From: Bryopsis sp. KO-2023
Lineage: Eukaryota; Chlorophyta; Ulvophyceae; Bryopsidales; Bryopsidaceae
Direction: 5' to 3'
NCBI GenBank assembly: GCA_030272585.1
Contig: BSYQ01000003.1
Span: forward strand, 372,001 to 436,000
DNA: 64,000 nucleotides
Shown here piece by piece: positions 24,243 to 37,101 of this stretch. The position numbers and the translations under genes are program-made. Position 1 is the stretch's first letter, and every line of letters begins with the position of its first letter. The notes below the pieces were generated by a model. The model made no database searches. It was not told the origin of the DNA and saw only the letters and a list, made by a program, of their open reading frames with translations.

Positions 24243-24813
24243 GTTTGGTGGGTGGGTGATCAGTTGGCATGTCAACTGTCAAATTTTGATGTAAAACTCC
24301 TTGCATGTGGAATTCACAAATCCTAGAACAATAGGACCCACTCAGGAGATAGAAACAGGAACTCAAATACGTATTAATCAAATGACCCAGATCAATCCCC
24401 TCATACACATGACAGAAAACCTTCCAGGTCGGGGAAAAAAAAGACGACTCGCATTTCTGGAAATAGCATTACCTTTTTTTTCCTCGTCAACATGAAAGAA
24501 TTCAGCATAATCTGTTCAAAACACCACCTCTCCAAAAGAAAAGAGCTTTCAGCACCGAAAGCTCTCCAAAATCTGAAAAGTGCGTTTTTACCCCAAAAAA
24601 ACACAAGACCAAGAATCCCCACGAATAAAAATATCAAAACCAAACCACCTCTTCCACAACGAAATCTCCTTGCATGTTTTCTGCATTCTCAGCCCCCTTC
24701 CCCTCAAAATACAAGGGGGGGGGAATCCAACTTGCGAAATCATCGTGTTCCTTTCTTTTCAACTTGAACGACACTCGCATAGAAAAGAATATAGTTCGAC
24801 CCTCTTTGCCGTT
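24243..24813. other. convergent 3-prime intergenic region
   Basis: This is the gap between the stop codons of the NTF2-like gene (plus) and HCF136 (minus). It contains A, T and G tracts (a G8 run near 24716). No gene is seen. Confidence 0.6.
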
Positions 24814-27625
24814 CTAGGAAAGGTATCTCAAAAGAACACCATTGTTTCCAAGAATGAATCCTTGATCAGGGTTCGTGAACTTGATGGCATAGAGATTGGC
24901 AGGCAACTGATCAGCACCCTTGTCACGCTTCCAGCTCTTGCCTCCATCCTCTGTCAGGAAAAGACTGCCACTTCCTCCACAAGCATATCCCTCCTTGGGG
25001 GATCGGAACCTAAACAACCAACCTCACATTTCAGCAAACCATAGAAAAAACAAGTATGCATTGTTGGGCCTAAGTCACAGATTAAGGAAGGGGTCTTTTT
25101 CTATCGACAGAACTTAGGGCTGAGCAACCAGCTAGGTACAGTTGGCGACAGGAGGGCAATGTTCAAGGTCCAGTGTTTTGCTGAAACAGCTCCTTCATCA
25201 GGGATCCTTCAATGCACATAACTGAAGGTAGATGGAGGCAGTTCTGGGGTCAGAAGCCAAGCGTTCAAACTTTGCAAGATGTCAGTGGCAATTTTGCCTC
25301 AGAAATGCAAAATCATCATCCCCCAAAAGAGAAAGAGCCTCCGCCCATCCAAAAGAGTGGTCGCAGGAACTGTTCACTGTCAAGTTATAGAGAGGTTTAA
25401 AGAAGAAAAGCCTATATCCTCACCCAACATCCAACATGCCGAAACCTCTGGAGCCCAAACGAGCTTGTTTGAAGTCCTCAGAGAAACCTTTCTGTTCTCC
25501 GAAGTACAATTCCCCTCCCCTGGAAGTTTCCCAAAGGTGGTCGTCCAGAGTCCATCCCATGTTTTGCACACGCCTTCCGGCAGGCCTGTTGCGAGGCTTC
25601 CAGTAAACATCACCAGGGGACCAGGTCATGTAGAAGTTACCACGAGAACTCACCGCCACGTAGTCACCAGAGCTGGGATTGCGGCGAACATTGGAGAAGA
25701 AACCCTCGTAGTAGGATGCCCCAGAAATTCCTTACGAAGAAAACAGTTGTATCCTCAGCTACTCTCGAAAGAAAGTGGCGTGTGGGGTTGACAAAAATTG
25801 CAAACGCGAGGACTAAAACATCGTTCAAGAGCAATTTTCACAGTTTGCGAGGTGGTGGGATTAAGTGGCAAGAAAAACCCAACTGTTTCATTCAAGTGAC
25901 GGAGTGACCTGGGACAGGGAGTGTAAACGAAGAGAGTTCTTTTTCTCAGCAATTTTGAAAGAGTTGGTACAAAAATTTCTTAGGACTCACCGCTGGACAC
26001 TGTCCTGTTCAGAGTGGCATCCACGGTTTCTTGGACGGCTGCCTTCCATGTGAAAGCGGTGTTATCAGTCACATAGATGGCACCCTGAACAGTCACGCTT
26101 TCAAAAATCAGTACGAATTCTCAGAATAAGTCGCATTGCTGAGAAGCAACATTGAAAAGATCTCCTCAAGAAAATGTAGCCCGGAAAAGCTGCTTGTAAC
26201 TATTGCTTCACTTCGATATACGCGATGTTTCCGGAACAAAAACCCATGTGGCTGTGAAGGGGTGCAATTTTTTTCTCTTGAATTCCGACCTGATCTGTGA
26301 TCATCTCGGCTTGGCCACGCGTGCCAGGGAGAGCAGTGATGAGAAGAGGAGTACCTGGGAAAAAAAACCCACCAAGGTCAAATATCCTAACCTGAACCTC
26401 TCCACACAGCCAAATCAATTTCACAGAGTCTGGACAACTATTTCCTTCCACCACCATCCCATAAAAGTCTTCTGAGGGTACTGCCATCTACATCAAGTCA
26501 CCATTTTCAGAGATTCGGTGGTTTTGTCGATACCTGGCAGCTTGGAGCTCAGTGCAATTCTCTCCCAGTTCTCTCCACCATCGCTGGTGTGCAAGACGAT
26601 GGCTGGCTTTCCAACAATCCAACCCTCGTTCCCGTTGAAAGAAATTGAGTTGAACCTGTAGTTGAATCCCTCATCAACAGCAGCCTGAATGGACCTCTTT
26701 GTCCAGGTCTTGCCACCATCAAAAGTCTCCAACAGGGTTTGCCGAGTTCCCAACAAGAATCCTTATCACAAGCAACCAAAATTTTACTCATCCCTGCCAC
26801 CACCCTCAAGATTTAAAAAACTATACTACCACGACCTTTACAATGAAAAAAATAGTTGAAAAAGCCATCACTTCTTGGAAGGTAGTGTTTTGTGGTCTGC
26901 AAGCCACCAGTTGGTGATACAACCAGCATGACTAATTCATGGACAGGTGGTTTCGAAAGGCACACATCTTTTTTTCTCCCTTACCATGCTTAGGATCAGT
27001 TTCAGTGAAGCCCAAATCCAGAAGAACAACCTCATTCGAAATGGGCAGGTCCACCTACATAGAAACCAACCACCAAAAAAGCTCCTCACGCTCCGTTTTC
27101 CACAGCATTCCAACAACCAGTTCAACCGGAAAGCAAGCAGGCTTCGCGCACCTGTTCCCATCGCTTGGAGAGGACGACGTTAGCGTCGGAGACTTCGGGG
27201 AATTCCAAATTCCTCGCGAGGTCGAGCGCGACGGCTCCGCCCAAGACACCACGGCGAGATATGTCCGAGTTAGAGCTGGAAGCTTCGCATCGAACGGGGG
27301 ACCTTACCGAGCGATCCCTAGAAACGCGGACCGCACCTGGCGAGAACGGAACGAAATAAACGATCAATCAACACCTAGATTGTCAGAGGGGGTGAGCCCA
27401 GTGAGCACGTGAGTGCCACGATAAAGCACCCGGTTGTCGGAAGCACAGGAGTTTGCGTTGGGAGAGTGAAGACAAGCAAAAGGAGCAATGCCTTGAAACT
27501 TTTGTCGATAGGTGGGCGAACTCAATGAAAGAGAGAGATTCCACCGTACCTGTGCGAGGCGCGACGACGGAGCTCTCCGACCGGCTGGCCGCGTTTCCGA
27601 TGGGTCGAAGGTGGCAAGTCGACAT
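24814..27625 (-). CDS. HCF136: photosystem II stability/assembly factor HCF136 (Ycf48)
   Basis: Eight exons, 27625-27550, 27336-27152, 27054-26985, 26761-26534, 26354-26290, 26084-25991, 25730-25424 and 25009-24814, give 406 residues, close to the usual length of about 400. HCF136/Ycf48 is a seven-bladed propeller in the thylakoid lumen that binds precursor D1 during PSII reaction-centre assembly. Visible features are a Ser/Arg transit peptide, a twin-arginine signal ([14 protein letters not shown] at about residues 53-54) for lumen import, and Asp-box-like blades [25 protein letters not shown] and [14 protein letters not shown]. Family signatures such as [32 protein letters not shown] and [14 protein letters not shown] are present. 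There is no secretory signal peptide ahead of the transit peptide. All splice sites are GT-AG. The intron at 25010-25423 is the longest. Confidence 0.95.
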
Positions 27626-28329
27626 GGTGGCCGAAAATCAAACCGGAAAGACGAAAAGTTGTCAAAGTGTTCGGGTGCGGCTTTTTGTTACACGATTACG
27701 GAATCGTGTACAGATTGTGGTTTTTTTTTCTCATGTGCCCAGCGCTCAAAAAAGCAACACGATGGATGGATCCCTCTCGGGCGCTCACTGCTTTGCAGGA
27801 TGCCTCAGGATGTTGGCGATGAGCAGCCCTGGAATCCAGCAAATACGTATTCAGTATCTTCTGGGATGAATGGGGAAAAAATTCACAGATATTCAACGAC
27901 CGAGTATGTTATTCCTTTTGGTCACTGGCATGCACTCACCAGTTCTATTTAAAACCAAGAGTTATGTTTTTATCCAACATGGATTTCAGGAGGAACACCT
28001 GCCAATACTTGCAAGATTGACAAAGGAAACTGCTTAAAAGATTGAACAGAAAGAAAAGAACTTTCTTTAGACAAAACCCAATGGGCCTCTGCAACCAGAG
28101 CTCCATCGACTAAAAGACACACGTCCATCCGTATACCGTCCATCCGTATACCGTCCATCCGTATACCCCCAAAACTAATTTCAAAAGCATCATCACTCTC
28201 TCCCTCACTGCCTCATTCATAACAATAAAACAAAATTTGATCCTGCCCGTATCCGATATAACCTATGGGGCCCCTGACATTTAGGTCGCCTTTCCTTGCC
28301 GAATTTTGCCTTCGTTCTAGGGGACCCGT
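27626..28329. other. intergenic region upstream of HCF136
   Basis: This is between the HCF136 start and the stop codon of the next minus-strand gene. No coding exon is supported; the two overlapping plus-strand frames at about 27450-27950 mirror the antisense of the HCF136 5-prime end. It contains the HCF136 promoter by position and a short tandem repeat at 28123-28167. Confidence 0.5.
28123..28167. repeat. 15-bp tandem repeat, three copies
   Basis: The unit GTCCATCCGTATACC is repeated three times head to tail without change. Confidence 0.9.
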
Positions 28330-29514
28330 TTACAGAGAATCCTCACTGAAACAGGAACCAAAAGAGTAATATCCGGACACAGCCTCAGCAAGGGCTCCGC
28401 AAAATTCCCGAATGGTTTCTCGGGTGTCCTCATCGATTTTTTCCTCATCCATTTTCCTGCAGTAATCCCTCAGTGTCATTTCTTGTGCTTTTTGGAAATT
28501 TGAGATTCTTGGAAAATTTGATGTGCATTTCCCCAACTTCCTAATATTCTGTGTTTCCTAATTTTCTGAGGTTACACCGCTGGGTACGAATTACTTCTCT
28601 CCATGACAGATGTTGAGAGGTTACCGATATTTCAGGAAAATATCACAACTGGAACATTTGCTTCTTGCCCAATAAACTCAAAAAAGGACTTCGTCATGAG
28701 AAATTGAATAGTTTTTCAACAAATACGGAATTCCGTGATTGGCCTTGTAAGAGGAGGTTTCTAGACACTTGAAACTTTCTATCAATTCTTTTGAACCCAT
28801 CAACTCAAGAATCGGAAGCAAAAACACTACCCTGACATCCCATATTTTGACCACTAAAAACATTTAATCAGCACCAGTAAACAAAGTTTTGTCTGGAGAT
28901 TAAACATTCTGCAGGATTTTCTTTCTTATCCAATGAGAAACCACCCCTCCAACATGCATCTAGAGAGAAAAAAAAACTTACCATATCTGAAAGGTTTTCC
29001 CCTCCACAACAGTCTCCCTGCCTTCGTTTATGGGAAAGCCACCTTCGCCATACCCCACGAATTCATGCTTGACAACCGTTTCGTCGTCCAACCGAATCCC
29101 CAAGCGAGTAGCCTCTTTCCCATCCTCCAGGAGCAACACGTCGAAGCCCCACAAGAAAGCTTTCTCCTCGTCTTTGTGGTATGGAACGACTTTCATCTGC
29201 ATTCCGAATTTATCGTACCCGTTCGCCCCAGCATCGATTGTCGCCCAGCGCAACATTTCTGACATCAGATCGCTTCGCGGAATGAACGCAGGGATCTCTG
29301 AGGAAGATATCAATTTCGTTCCTACAGCGGACAACGCCAGTACTGGCACGGAGGCTGACGAACGAAGTCTAAGGCTTCGGAACCGCCTCTCATCAATTCG
29401 GAACGGGATGGAAGCAGGGCATTTTGAAGAGAAATTCTTTCCGCACTGGCGCCGTACACCGAAAAGGGCTGTGGGCCGGGTTGTGTGAGAGGGCAGATGG
29501 CAATGAGGCATCAT
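28330..29514 (-). CDS. unrecognised protein with likely plastid transit peptide
   Basis: Two exons, 29514-28982 and 28540-28330, join in phase 2 to 247 residues. The N-terminal 70 residues are basic and Ser-rich with no hydrophobic signal (HTTRPTALFGVRRQ, RRFRSLRLRSSAS), like a chloroplast transit peptide. The mature part is well ordered: MLRWATIDAGANGYDKFGM, FLWGFDVLLLEDGKEATRLG, VKHEFVGYGEGGFPINEG, and a C-terminal helical end DTRETIREFCGALAEAV then SGYYSFGSCF. This looks like a conserved plant/algal plastid protein, but I cannot name the family and assign no function. The ATG at 29514 was chosen as the first in-frame ATG; a second follows at 29511. Confidence 0.7.
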
Positions 29515-30043
29515 CTTCGGGGAGGCAAGGTGGGGACGTTCGCGAAAAGGCGCCAGGAAAGCAAAGAAGGTTTTGACCAAGGAGCCAGTTTTATGGTCGC
29601 TAACGTCATTATGCGCATGTCAGACGCTCGACGGGACCTTGATGTATCGTGAACAGAAAAGAAAAACATTGGTCACAATTTCTGACACGCTGAAGGCGAG
29701 ACAGGGAAGGTTCACAGGTCGGGTGCGCTCCGTCATGCCGACCAGCCATGGGAGCGATACGGGAAATAATCTTGCGATAGACCACGTTGAATTGTTACGC
29801 TTGCGACCAACAGGCACTCCTCTCTTGAGTGGGAGGGTTGTCCTTGCAATCAATCGACAATGTGCTACACGAAGACTTTGAGTTGTTTTTTCCCTGGTGA
29901 CGTCTCTAATTTTGTCAGCGCAGGTACAATTATGAGGATTGAGTTCACTTCAAAGCTTGGACAGAATAACACCCTGTGCATGGTCCTTGGAATCTGGCCG
30001 GAACCTGAATGTACCAGCCCTGATGCCTTTCCCTGACATTCAT
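29515..30043. other. intergenic region
   Basis: This lies between the start of the 28330-29514 gene and the stop of the next minus-strand gene. Open frames are short and overlap on both strands. No gene is seen; by position it holds the downstream gene's promoter. Confidence 0.5.
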
Positions 30044-32320
30044 TCATCCATCGTGTGTATTGATGGGTATTCCAGCAATTCTTGCTATGTCCTCCCAAAC
30101 AGCGGCCCTTGCTGATTGCAAAGCTCTTCGGCCACGACTGAGAGGTGCGCCCTATAAATGAAACATCAACAGCAAACGGTGAGACTCATATATGTATGTC
30201 CATTGTGCTTATATGTATTAGAATTTCTTGGATATCTCTTGACAGTTGAGGTGCGTTAAGCCTTGCATCTCTGAAGTTGTTGTTTTGGTCATAGTTTAGA
30301 CAGGTGCAGGTATGTGTGTGGTATGACGCTACAAAAAAAGTAACTGTACCTTTTCAGAATTTGAGTTGTTTGCTGATGAACCCGAGAAAGTATTGGGGAA
30401 CGCGTTTTCAAGGCTTGGCACTGAGTTCTCAGCAGAAGACGACCCACTTCTGTTCTCAAATGCTGTGATCGTGGCCTGACTCTGGTACACCTTGCTCCCC
30501 CAACCCAGCCACACCAAATCTTTTAGTTCACATCTCTTTGTGTATCTGTGATCAAGTAATTTCCCCATTCTGCCCCAAATCCATACGTATTCTGCCCTAT
30601 TTTACAAATTTAAACTTTATCCAATTTTAGCACTCAAAATAAAACACGACAGGTAGCATTTCTGAAGTCTTGAAACCCCAGATGAGACCGATTCGAAGAC
30701 TGGGCCAGGAACCACCAGGGTTTTAGTCCAGCTCAACAGTTTGTGGTATGGCAAGTCTGACAACTGGCAAGTGACTTGTAAAAGCACTGGTTGAGGGGAA
30801 GGGAATGAATACACACCTGGGGAGTGGTTGCGTAGAAGAGCTGCTGTGACTGTAAGGATTTGGTGGGTGGTGGGGTGGATTTTGGTCTTTCCCTTGCGGA
30901 TAGGAGCCTGTGGTTCCAAACCTTCTTATTGGACCTTGAGATAGTCCGCTGCCCCTTGGCTGTCGCAATGGATGGCTTCCCTGTATGCCTCTGGATGAAT
31001 CCATTTGAAACGCCCTGATGAGTTGTCGTTTCTTTTGGGGGATGGAGCACAAAGGAGATTTAGAGTTCTCTGTTTTGACGGATCCTGACTTCTTTGGAAA
31101 TATCAGAGTTAGAGAATAAATTATCAGGCAACTTTGATTTGGAAAATGTGACGGCAAGGAAGGCTGAAATGGAAGGTATGTCCCACCACAAGCGTCCACA
31201 CCTGCAAATATTGAAAAGTGGTTTTGACCGAAGCTCCCCTGGCCACTGCCATTTGATGGACTCGGAGCAGTCATGGGATGGCGATGACTGTTTAGACCTG
31301 ATATGCCACCTTTGCTCTTTTCATCAGTCAATCTGTTCTGGGCACTCTGAGGCCGTCTGGTGGGGGTGCTGTTGCAAATGCTGTGTCGTTGTTCCTGGGA
31401 TGGGTATCTTGCACTGGATGGCCTGCGCCTTTGTCCAACTATGGCGTTGTGTCCAAAGTAATGAACCATCGACATCGCTGAAGCAGCCTGACCTGATGCA
31501 GAGTATGCAATGTTGAGCAAGTCTGGCTGGATAAAGGAAGTGCTTTTTTGGGGGGATAGTCAGGAGGCTTGCTGTATGGCACACCTCTTTCGGTTACGCC
31601 CCCGCTGCTTTCCTCCTGCTGGGAGATATCTTGCCAGCCACCTGAAAAAGATGACTGGAGACCCATCAGATTCACTGGAGTGGGTGGTTTGTTGCTGGAA
31701 TATCTGGCCGTTCAACTATCGCATTTGGTTGTTGGATTCACACTGACCTGCCAGTCCTTCATTAAGTACTTTTTGCAGGGAGGACGATGGGGTGACGGGT
31801 GGTGCGATCGGCAGTCCAGAGTTGACATTGCTTCTGTGATAGCATTAGATTCAATAGGTTTCAATAATGGATGTTTTTGATGGGATCGTTATGTTCCTTG
31901 CGTACTTTGATGGGCACCCCATCAAAATAAGGATGACTTTGAAACGCTGAATCAAGCATTAAGTGTTTCTCATGCATTTTTGAGCTTATTCTGACTTGGT
32001 AGGATGTTTTTTGCTGCGATGAGTGATTTGGATCTGTGGCACTCTGGCTGGGCCCATTGCACTCTTGCCTGGGTTGTTCTCTATCTTCGTCTAGCCTTCT
32101 ATTTCTGGCGCTCCATTTTTCTTTCACCTGGGAAAATCAGCTCCCCCCTCCATGATTGATGAAATATTTACCCAATGGTGATATTCAGCAACGTTTCCGA
32201 GAACCAGCAGTGGCCCACCTTCTTTTCTCTTTTGTCAAGAAGTTTGAAGGCGGCCTCCACCTGACGTGCGGAGAGCTTCGCCGTCAAACTCACGGATGGC
32301 CTGTCGAATCGGGTTCCCAT
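30044..32320 (-). CDS. Ser/Pro/Asn-rich low-complexity protein, structure partly resolved
   Basis: Exons supported by splice sites and phase include 32320-32219 (MGTRFDRPSVSLTAKLSARQ then VEAAFKLLDKREKK), one from 32127 (VKEKWSARNRRLDEDREQ), 31526-31202, and two near the 3-prime end. Of these last two, one ends at NNSNSEK before a gtacag donor at about 30351, and the final exon ends with a TGA at 30044-30046. The middle is disordered: Ser-, Pro-, Gln- and Asn-rich, with QRRRPSSARYPSQEQR and TRRPQSAQNR. The C-terminus is a short helical segment, RGRRALQSARAAVWEDIARI. The N-terminal region could be a short helical domain. No family is recognised. Exon joins between about 31880 and 31530 are ambiguous, so the full protein cannot be stated. 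Confidence 0.5.
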
Positions 32321-33026
32321 TTCGACCCCTTGACGTGCGCACGGTTGGGCTGTTGACCATCCCTGGGCCCACGTGCATGAACAAGCAAAGGGTGTATTCT
32401 CTTGCACATCTGAAGCATTTTCGTTCGTTTTGTCGTTTTTCTTAGTATTTTGACTTGACCCCGATTCCCACACTGCATGGTGGTGCAGAATGGGATGTGA
32501 GAGGTTTATGGAGGGTGGTTTTGGGGGGCGGTGTTTGGTGTCGGCGCTGATGTTTGTTCGTTGAGGCAACACCAAAAGAAGCAGTGAATTGACCGTGCCA
32601 AGGTTCGCAGATTGATTAATTAGATCCGTCGCCGTAATCGCCAACCGACCCACACAGTTCACGCCGTTGATGGCAGATTTTCCTCCGGCCCCACAACCCT
32701 GCCTACCGTCCCTCGGTCCAAGGTGCACTGTACAAGCGCGACGGCACACACACAAACACACACACAATAAACGAAAACAAAAGCTGCACCGAGAGGAAGG
32801 TCAGTCTCCTACTTACGCACGACACACTCCTGTTCACTTTCTTTCTTGGCGAAAAAAAAAAGGTTTCGGGAACGCCGAGACATACAGGCATTTCTCACCT
32901 TGGTAGGGCTCGTGCCTAGACCATTCCCCCCCCCCTCTTATCTACAGTCGACTAACCAGCGCTTTCTGGTCGCCCCAGTCAGGTTGTTCCGAGAAGCAGG
33001 TGTTTTTTTTCTTCGTTGAGGCACCA
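32321..33026. other. likely bidirectional promoter region
   Basis: This lies between the start codons of the low-complexity gene (minus) and the ubiquitin protease (plus). It contains a CA-rich stretch at 32746-32766 and C and A tracts. No coding exon is supported. Confidence 0.5.
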
Positions 33027-36000
33027 ATGGTGGAAGACCAATCCCCCAATCCTCTTACAGGAAAGCCGGAGCCTCACGTGACTCCGGATGGATACCCTTT
33101 GGGTTTGCGTGGACTCCTCAACCTCGGCTGCACTTGCTACATCAATTCTGTAGTCCAGGTAGCCCAATTTGGCTGCTGGCGCTGGCGCTGGGGTGTTTCA
33201 TTTGGGGAGGACGATTTTCAAGTGGATGAGAAATCTGTCCGCGACTGCGTCACCATGACGTGTGTCGATAAAATCCCAGCACCACGTTTGTGATTTTCAG
33301 ATATCAACTGCACTGCTGAACTTGCCAAAAAAGGGAAACAAAAGTTTGAGAAAAATTATCTTGATGGAAGGTACAACAGTCTGGGATGCTCAGTTGAGAA
33401 TCTTAGGCCTTTTTTTTAATATTTTTTGAGGGGCTGCCTTTCTTTTATTTCGATGCAACCCACATAGCTTCATAGAGGGGGTTGCAAGCCATGTTTGTTT
33501 CGAGCCCAAGTTGATCAAAATGATTTTCTGTCTAATCGGTCTGCAGTGTTTCTGTGGACATGCAGGTTTTATTGCATGCACCAGGATTCACAGAGTATTT
33601 CCTAGGAGGTGGCCACGATTCCCGGCTCTGCCCTTACATCGACTGTTTTGTGTGCGAAATAGTGAGTGAGCTCCCAAGGCAATCCTGCCTTACCAACATG
33701 AATAGAAGTTTTTGCTAATTGGAAATGTATATGTTGAAGAATCTAGCACATTGATGCGATATATTGTTCAATTTTTGGATGTGTTGATGGGCCAAGTGCT
33801 CACCTGGATTGTGCTACATAACACTAAACTAGGTATGTGTTTTTTAATCTTTTCGAAGGATAATTTATTCCAGGCTGCCTATTCTGGCGAGAGAACACCG
33901 ATTCCCCCATCCGATTTGCTGCAATCCATTTGGAAAGTCGAGCCAGAATTTGCGGATGGAGGAATGCATGATGCCCATGATTTCTGGTTATTGGCTGCAG
34001 AAGCTCTGAGAAAAAGTAGAGGTAAGATAGTTCTGGGGGGTGCAATCGACAGGCAAAAAAAAAAAGCGGAAACAAATTTGAGACAATGAAATGTATATAC
34101 ACATTTGATAAATTTTCTGGCGAGGTATCATTCAATTGAACAGCATGGTTTTTTGCTAGGGATCCAGATTTGACCTGGGTGAGTTGTTTTCTAGATCTGG
34201 ATGACTTATTTTCTGAATCTGGATGGTTGTGGCTTTGCATTTTTTCGTTAAATTTGAATGGTCTTTTCAGTTCAGGGGGATCAAGGCTAGTGGATGGTGT
34301 GTTTGGTGGGAAATTGAGGACCACGACTGTGTGTTGCCATTGTGGCCATACGTCAAGCACAGTCGATCAAGTGCTGGATCTGTCGCTGCCTTTACAGCGA
34401 AAGCAGACACCTCCAGAAGCTCCCAGTAGAAGGGTAAGAGGAAACACCAGCCAGTATGTGTTTCATTTCTTATGTGCTGCTCATTACTTTCAGCCCGTTC
34501 CTTCAGAAATCGGCCTTGTTCGTGCACAATGGAAAACTGACTGTTTCTTTTTTGGGGGGGGAATTTCATTGTTTAGACGACCGAGTCCTCCAGTTGCCAC
34601 ACGACGCCCCCCGATGCAAGCAAGTCTGACCATAGCCGAGAGGATGCACATTCAGACAGGTAGGAATTCCCCACCTCACTTTCCACTGAGGATAGGTTTG
34701 AGGTCAAATTGAGACTCAGAAGCATGGCCATGCGCCAGATGATAGTGTTTTCTATATTCTTTTGGAGGTTGGTGGGCATGGTGAATGTGTGCTGTCGATT
34801 GTTGTTTGCAGCCCTGAACAGTCATCTTCCCAGACACCCGTCATTAGTAGCATGTTGTCCAGCGCACTGGCCAAGCGGAGGAGGAATTTCTTGCCAAGGT
34901 GTGGCGAATGTGAGACATGCAGAAATCCAAGGATGAAAAAGGGCTGCCTGAGAAACAAGGTAGTTTTTGACTTCTTTCGTTCATTTATATCCAACAGATT
35001 CTGAGGGGTGGTGTGTCACAATGAATTCTACTTATTTCAAGCTGGGAATTCTCCCTAGGTTTTCCAAGAGGTACTGTGGGGGGTGAGACATGTGTCGACC
35101 AGCGGCTGATTAGTTTTTGTTTCTTGATTTTTTTTGTAGAAATTACGAATGATTAAGCGGGATCCAGTGAATGCCTATGGTGAAAGAAGTCAGCCGCCAT
35201 TGGGGGTCAGACCATCAACGGAGCTGTTGATTGACCATGAAGATGACACGACCTTGCAGAAATGCTTGGCAGACTTTCTTGAACCTGAGATGCTGCAGGA
35301 TTGGATGTGCGAAAAATGTGGAAAATTACAACAGGTTGGACCTAAAGGAAAATCAATATGTAAAGAAAGAAAGGTTTGGTTTTATAGATGCATCTTAAAG
35401 TGGCAAAAATGGTGAGCCATGGTTGTTCTGTTATGGACTCCCTGCCTTACCCAACCCGATTTGATCCTAAATCAGGAAAGACATGGCTGATTCCCCAGAA
35501 TTAAACCAGAAAGGGTACCTAGAATGGTTTTATGATTGTTTATTATTATCTATTTTTAATACTGTACAATATTTGGCAGGCTCGGAAAACAACGAAGATG
35601 GAAGAGGTACCGATGCTGCTCGGGATTCACCTGAAACGATTTGCTTATAACATGGGCACAGGCATTTCTCGAAAGCTCGAAATGTATGTTGCATGTCCCC
35701 ATGATTTGGATGTGTCATGTTTGGGGATGACACAAGAAGAGGACGCCAGCAGGTTGGTCAAATAATAATAATAATAATGTTTAGTCTGGTGGATGGGTTT
35801 GGTCTGACCATGGAAACTTTTCTTTTTGTTCTTTGTTTTCTTTTTTTGAGGGGTGGGGGAGTGCAGAGACTGGATGAAATCAGATCTGTTTTAAATGGGA
35901 AGTAGGGTCTCCCCGGTTTTGACCGTGAAGTGCTTTTGTTCCACTCTTTTTTCGTCTGGAATGAGAAGAAGCTCAACCTGAATTTTCCAGGACGATGATC

Positions 36001-36237
36001 TATCGGTTGAGCAGCATCGTTGCCCATGATGGCTCGTTAAACGGAGGTCACTATTGGTGCTACATGCGGAAGGGGGAAACTTGGTACAAGATAAACGATG
36101 GCTTCGTTCATGGGGTTGATCAAAGCGAAGTGGATGCCTGCGGAGCTTACATGGTTTTTTATGTCAAAGCACCCCAGGAGGACGAACCACCACCAACCCC
36201 CCCCAAGGAAACGAAGCCATTCGAAGGCATCCTGTAG
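33027..36237 (+). CDS. ubiquitin-specific protease (C19) with CXXC-type zinc motif
   Basis: Nine exons, 33027-33158, 33566-33661, 33874-34021, 34276-34433, 34577-34659, 34812-34959, 35140-35334, 35580-35752 and 35991-36237, sum to 1380 bases and 459 residues with every phase matching. USPs cleave ubiquitin from proteins. The Cys box GLRGLLNLGCTCYINS carries the catalytic Cys at residue 37. The usual Asn two residues before it is Cys here. MHDAHDFW is the second family box, IHLKRF and GGHYWCYM (catalytic His) follow, and KINDGFV marks the third catalytic position. A CxxC zinc pair typical of the fingers region is in DWMCEKCGK. An insert of about 85 residues between fingers and palm contains a Ser-rich linker and FLPRCGECETCRNPRMKKGC, a short CXXC-like finger found in chromatin proteins, which suggests a nuclear role. 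The tail is Pro-rich. Confidence 0.93.
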
Positions 36238-37101
36238 ACACGTTTTGTTCTCTATTTCTCTTCGCATCGTTTTTTTTTTTTGGTATTGATATTCAGAAAA
36301 AGTGTTTGGGTTTGTGGGCGGGTTCGTTTTTTTTGCAGTGGGGATTCGGGTTTCATGTCGTCCATTATGGTATTTTTTTTGGTTCTGTTTTACTACCCAT
36401 CAAGAAATCGACTTTTTTTTTATCCTGCCGCCTTTTTTTCTTCTTGGGGTGATTGTTGTCGGGGAGGAACAATTCTCGCAAACGCATGCTTTTCCTGTTT
36501 TTTTAATGGGTTAGAATTTTCATTATTTTTTGTCGATTTGCTTGCAAAAGAAAGCACTGTCTTGTTTGTCATTTGCTGGGTCGAGAGTTGATTTTCTTCA
36601 GCCGCCCAGGCTAGATGGAACGTGCCAACATACTGCCAATTCTCATGCTTGGTCTACCATGGATATTGTCAGTTATGTTGGTTTCGTTTTTGATAGTCAC
36701 TGATACAAAGGTTAAAAAATATCAAGTTGGTTTTGTGTCACAGTTGGTTTGTTTTTTCCTGAATTTTCCTACTTCGGTTTGTTGAAAGGCCTCAACAGAA
36801 CATGAAAATGGATTACATGCCATGTTTTCAGTGATGATTTGGAGACAGACTTCTTGTAAGACCATCCTAAACCCCATTTTATTGGATCGGCTATTTCCAA
36901 ACAGTCCAGCTTTTTTAACAAACAAACAAACATCAATTACATTGTGTAGGAGAGACATTCTCCTATTACAAGGATCAGCAAAAAACCGAATGTGACCATG
37001 TGTATTTTAATGTTGAGATTCCATTGGCTTTTGTGTGTAGTACACACTGTGTACCCACAAAGACACGAAGACCATCAAGAATGCAAAGATGCATAGGTCG
37101 A
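36238..37101. other. intergenic region between convergent genes
   Basis: This is the 3-prime side of the protease gene and of the small minus-strand gene. It is T-rich, with many T and G runs. No gene is seen. Confidence 0.6.
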
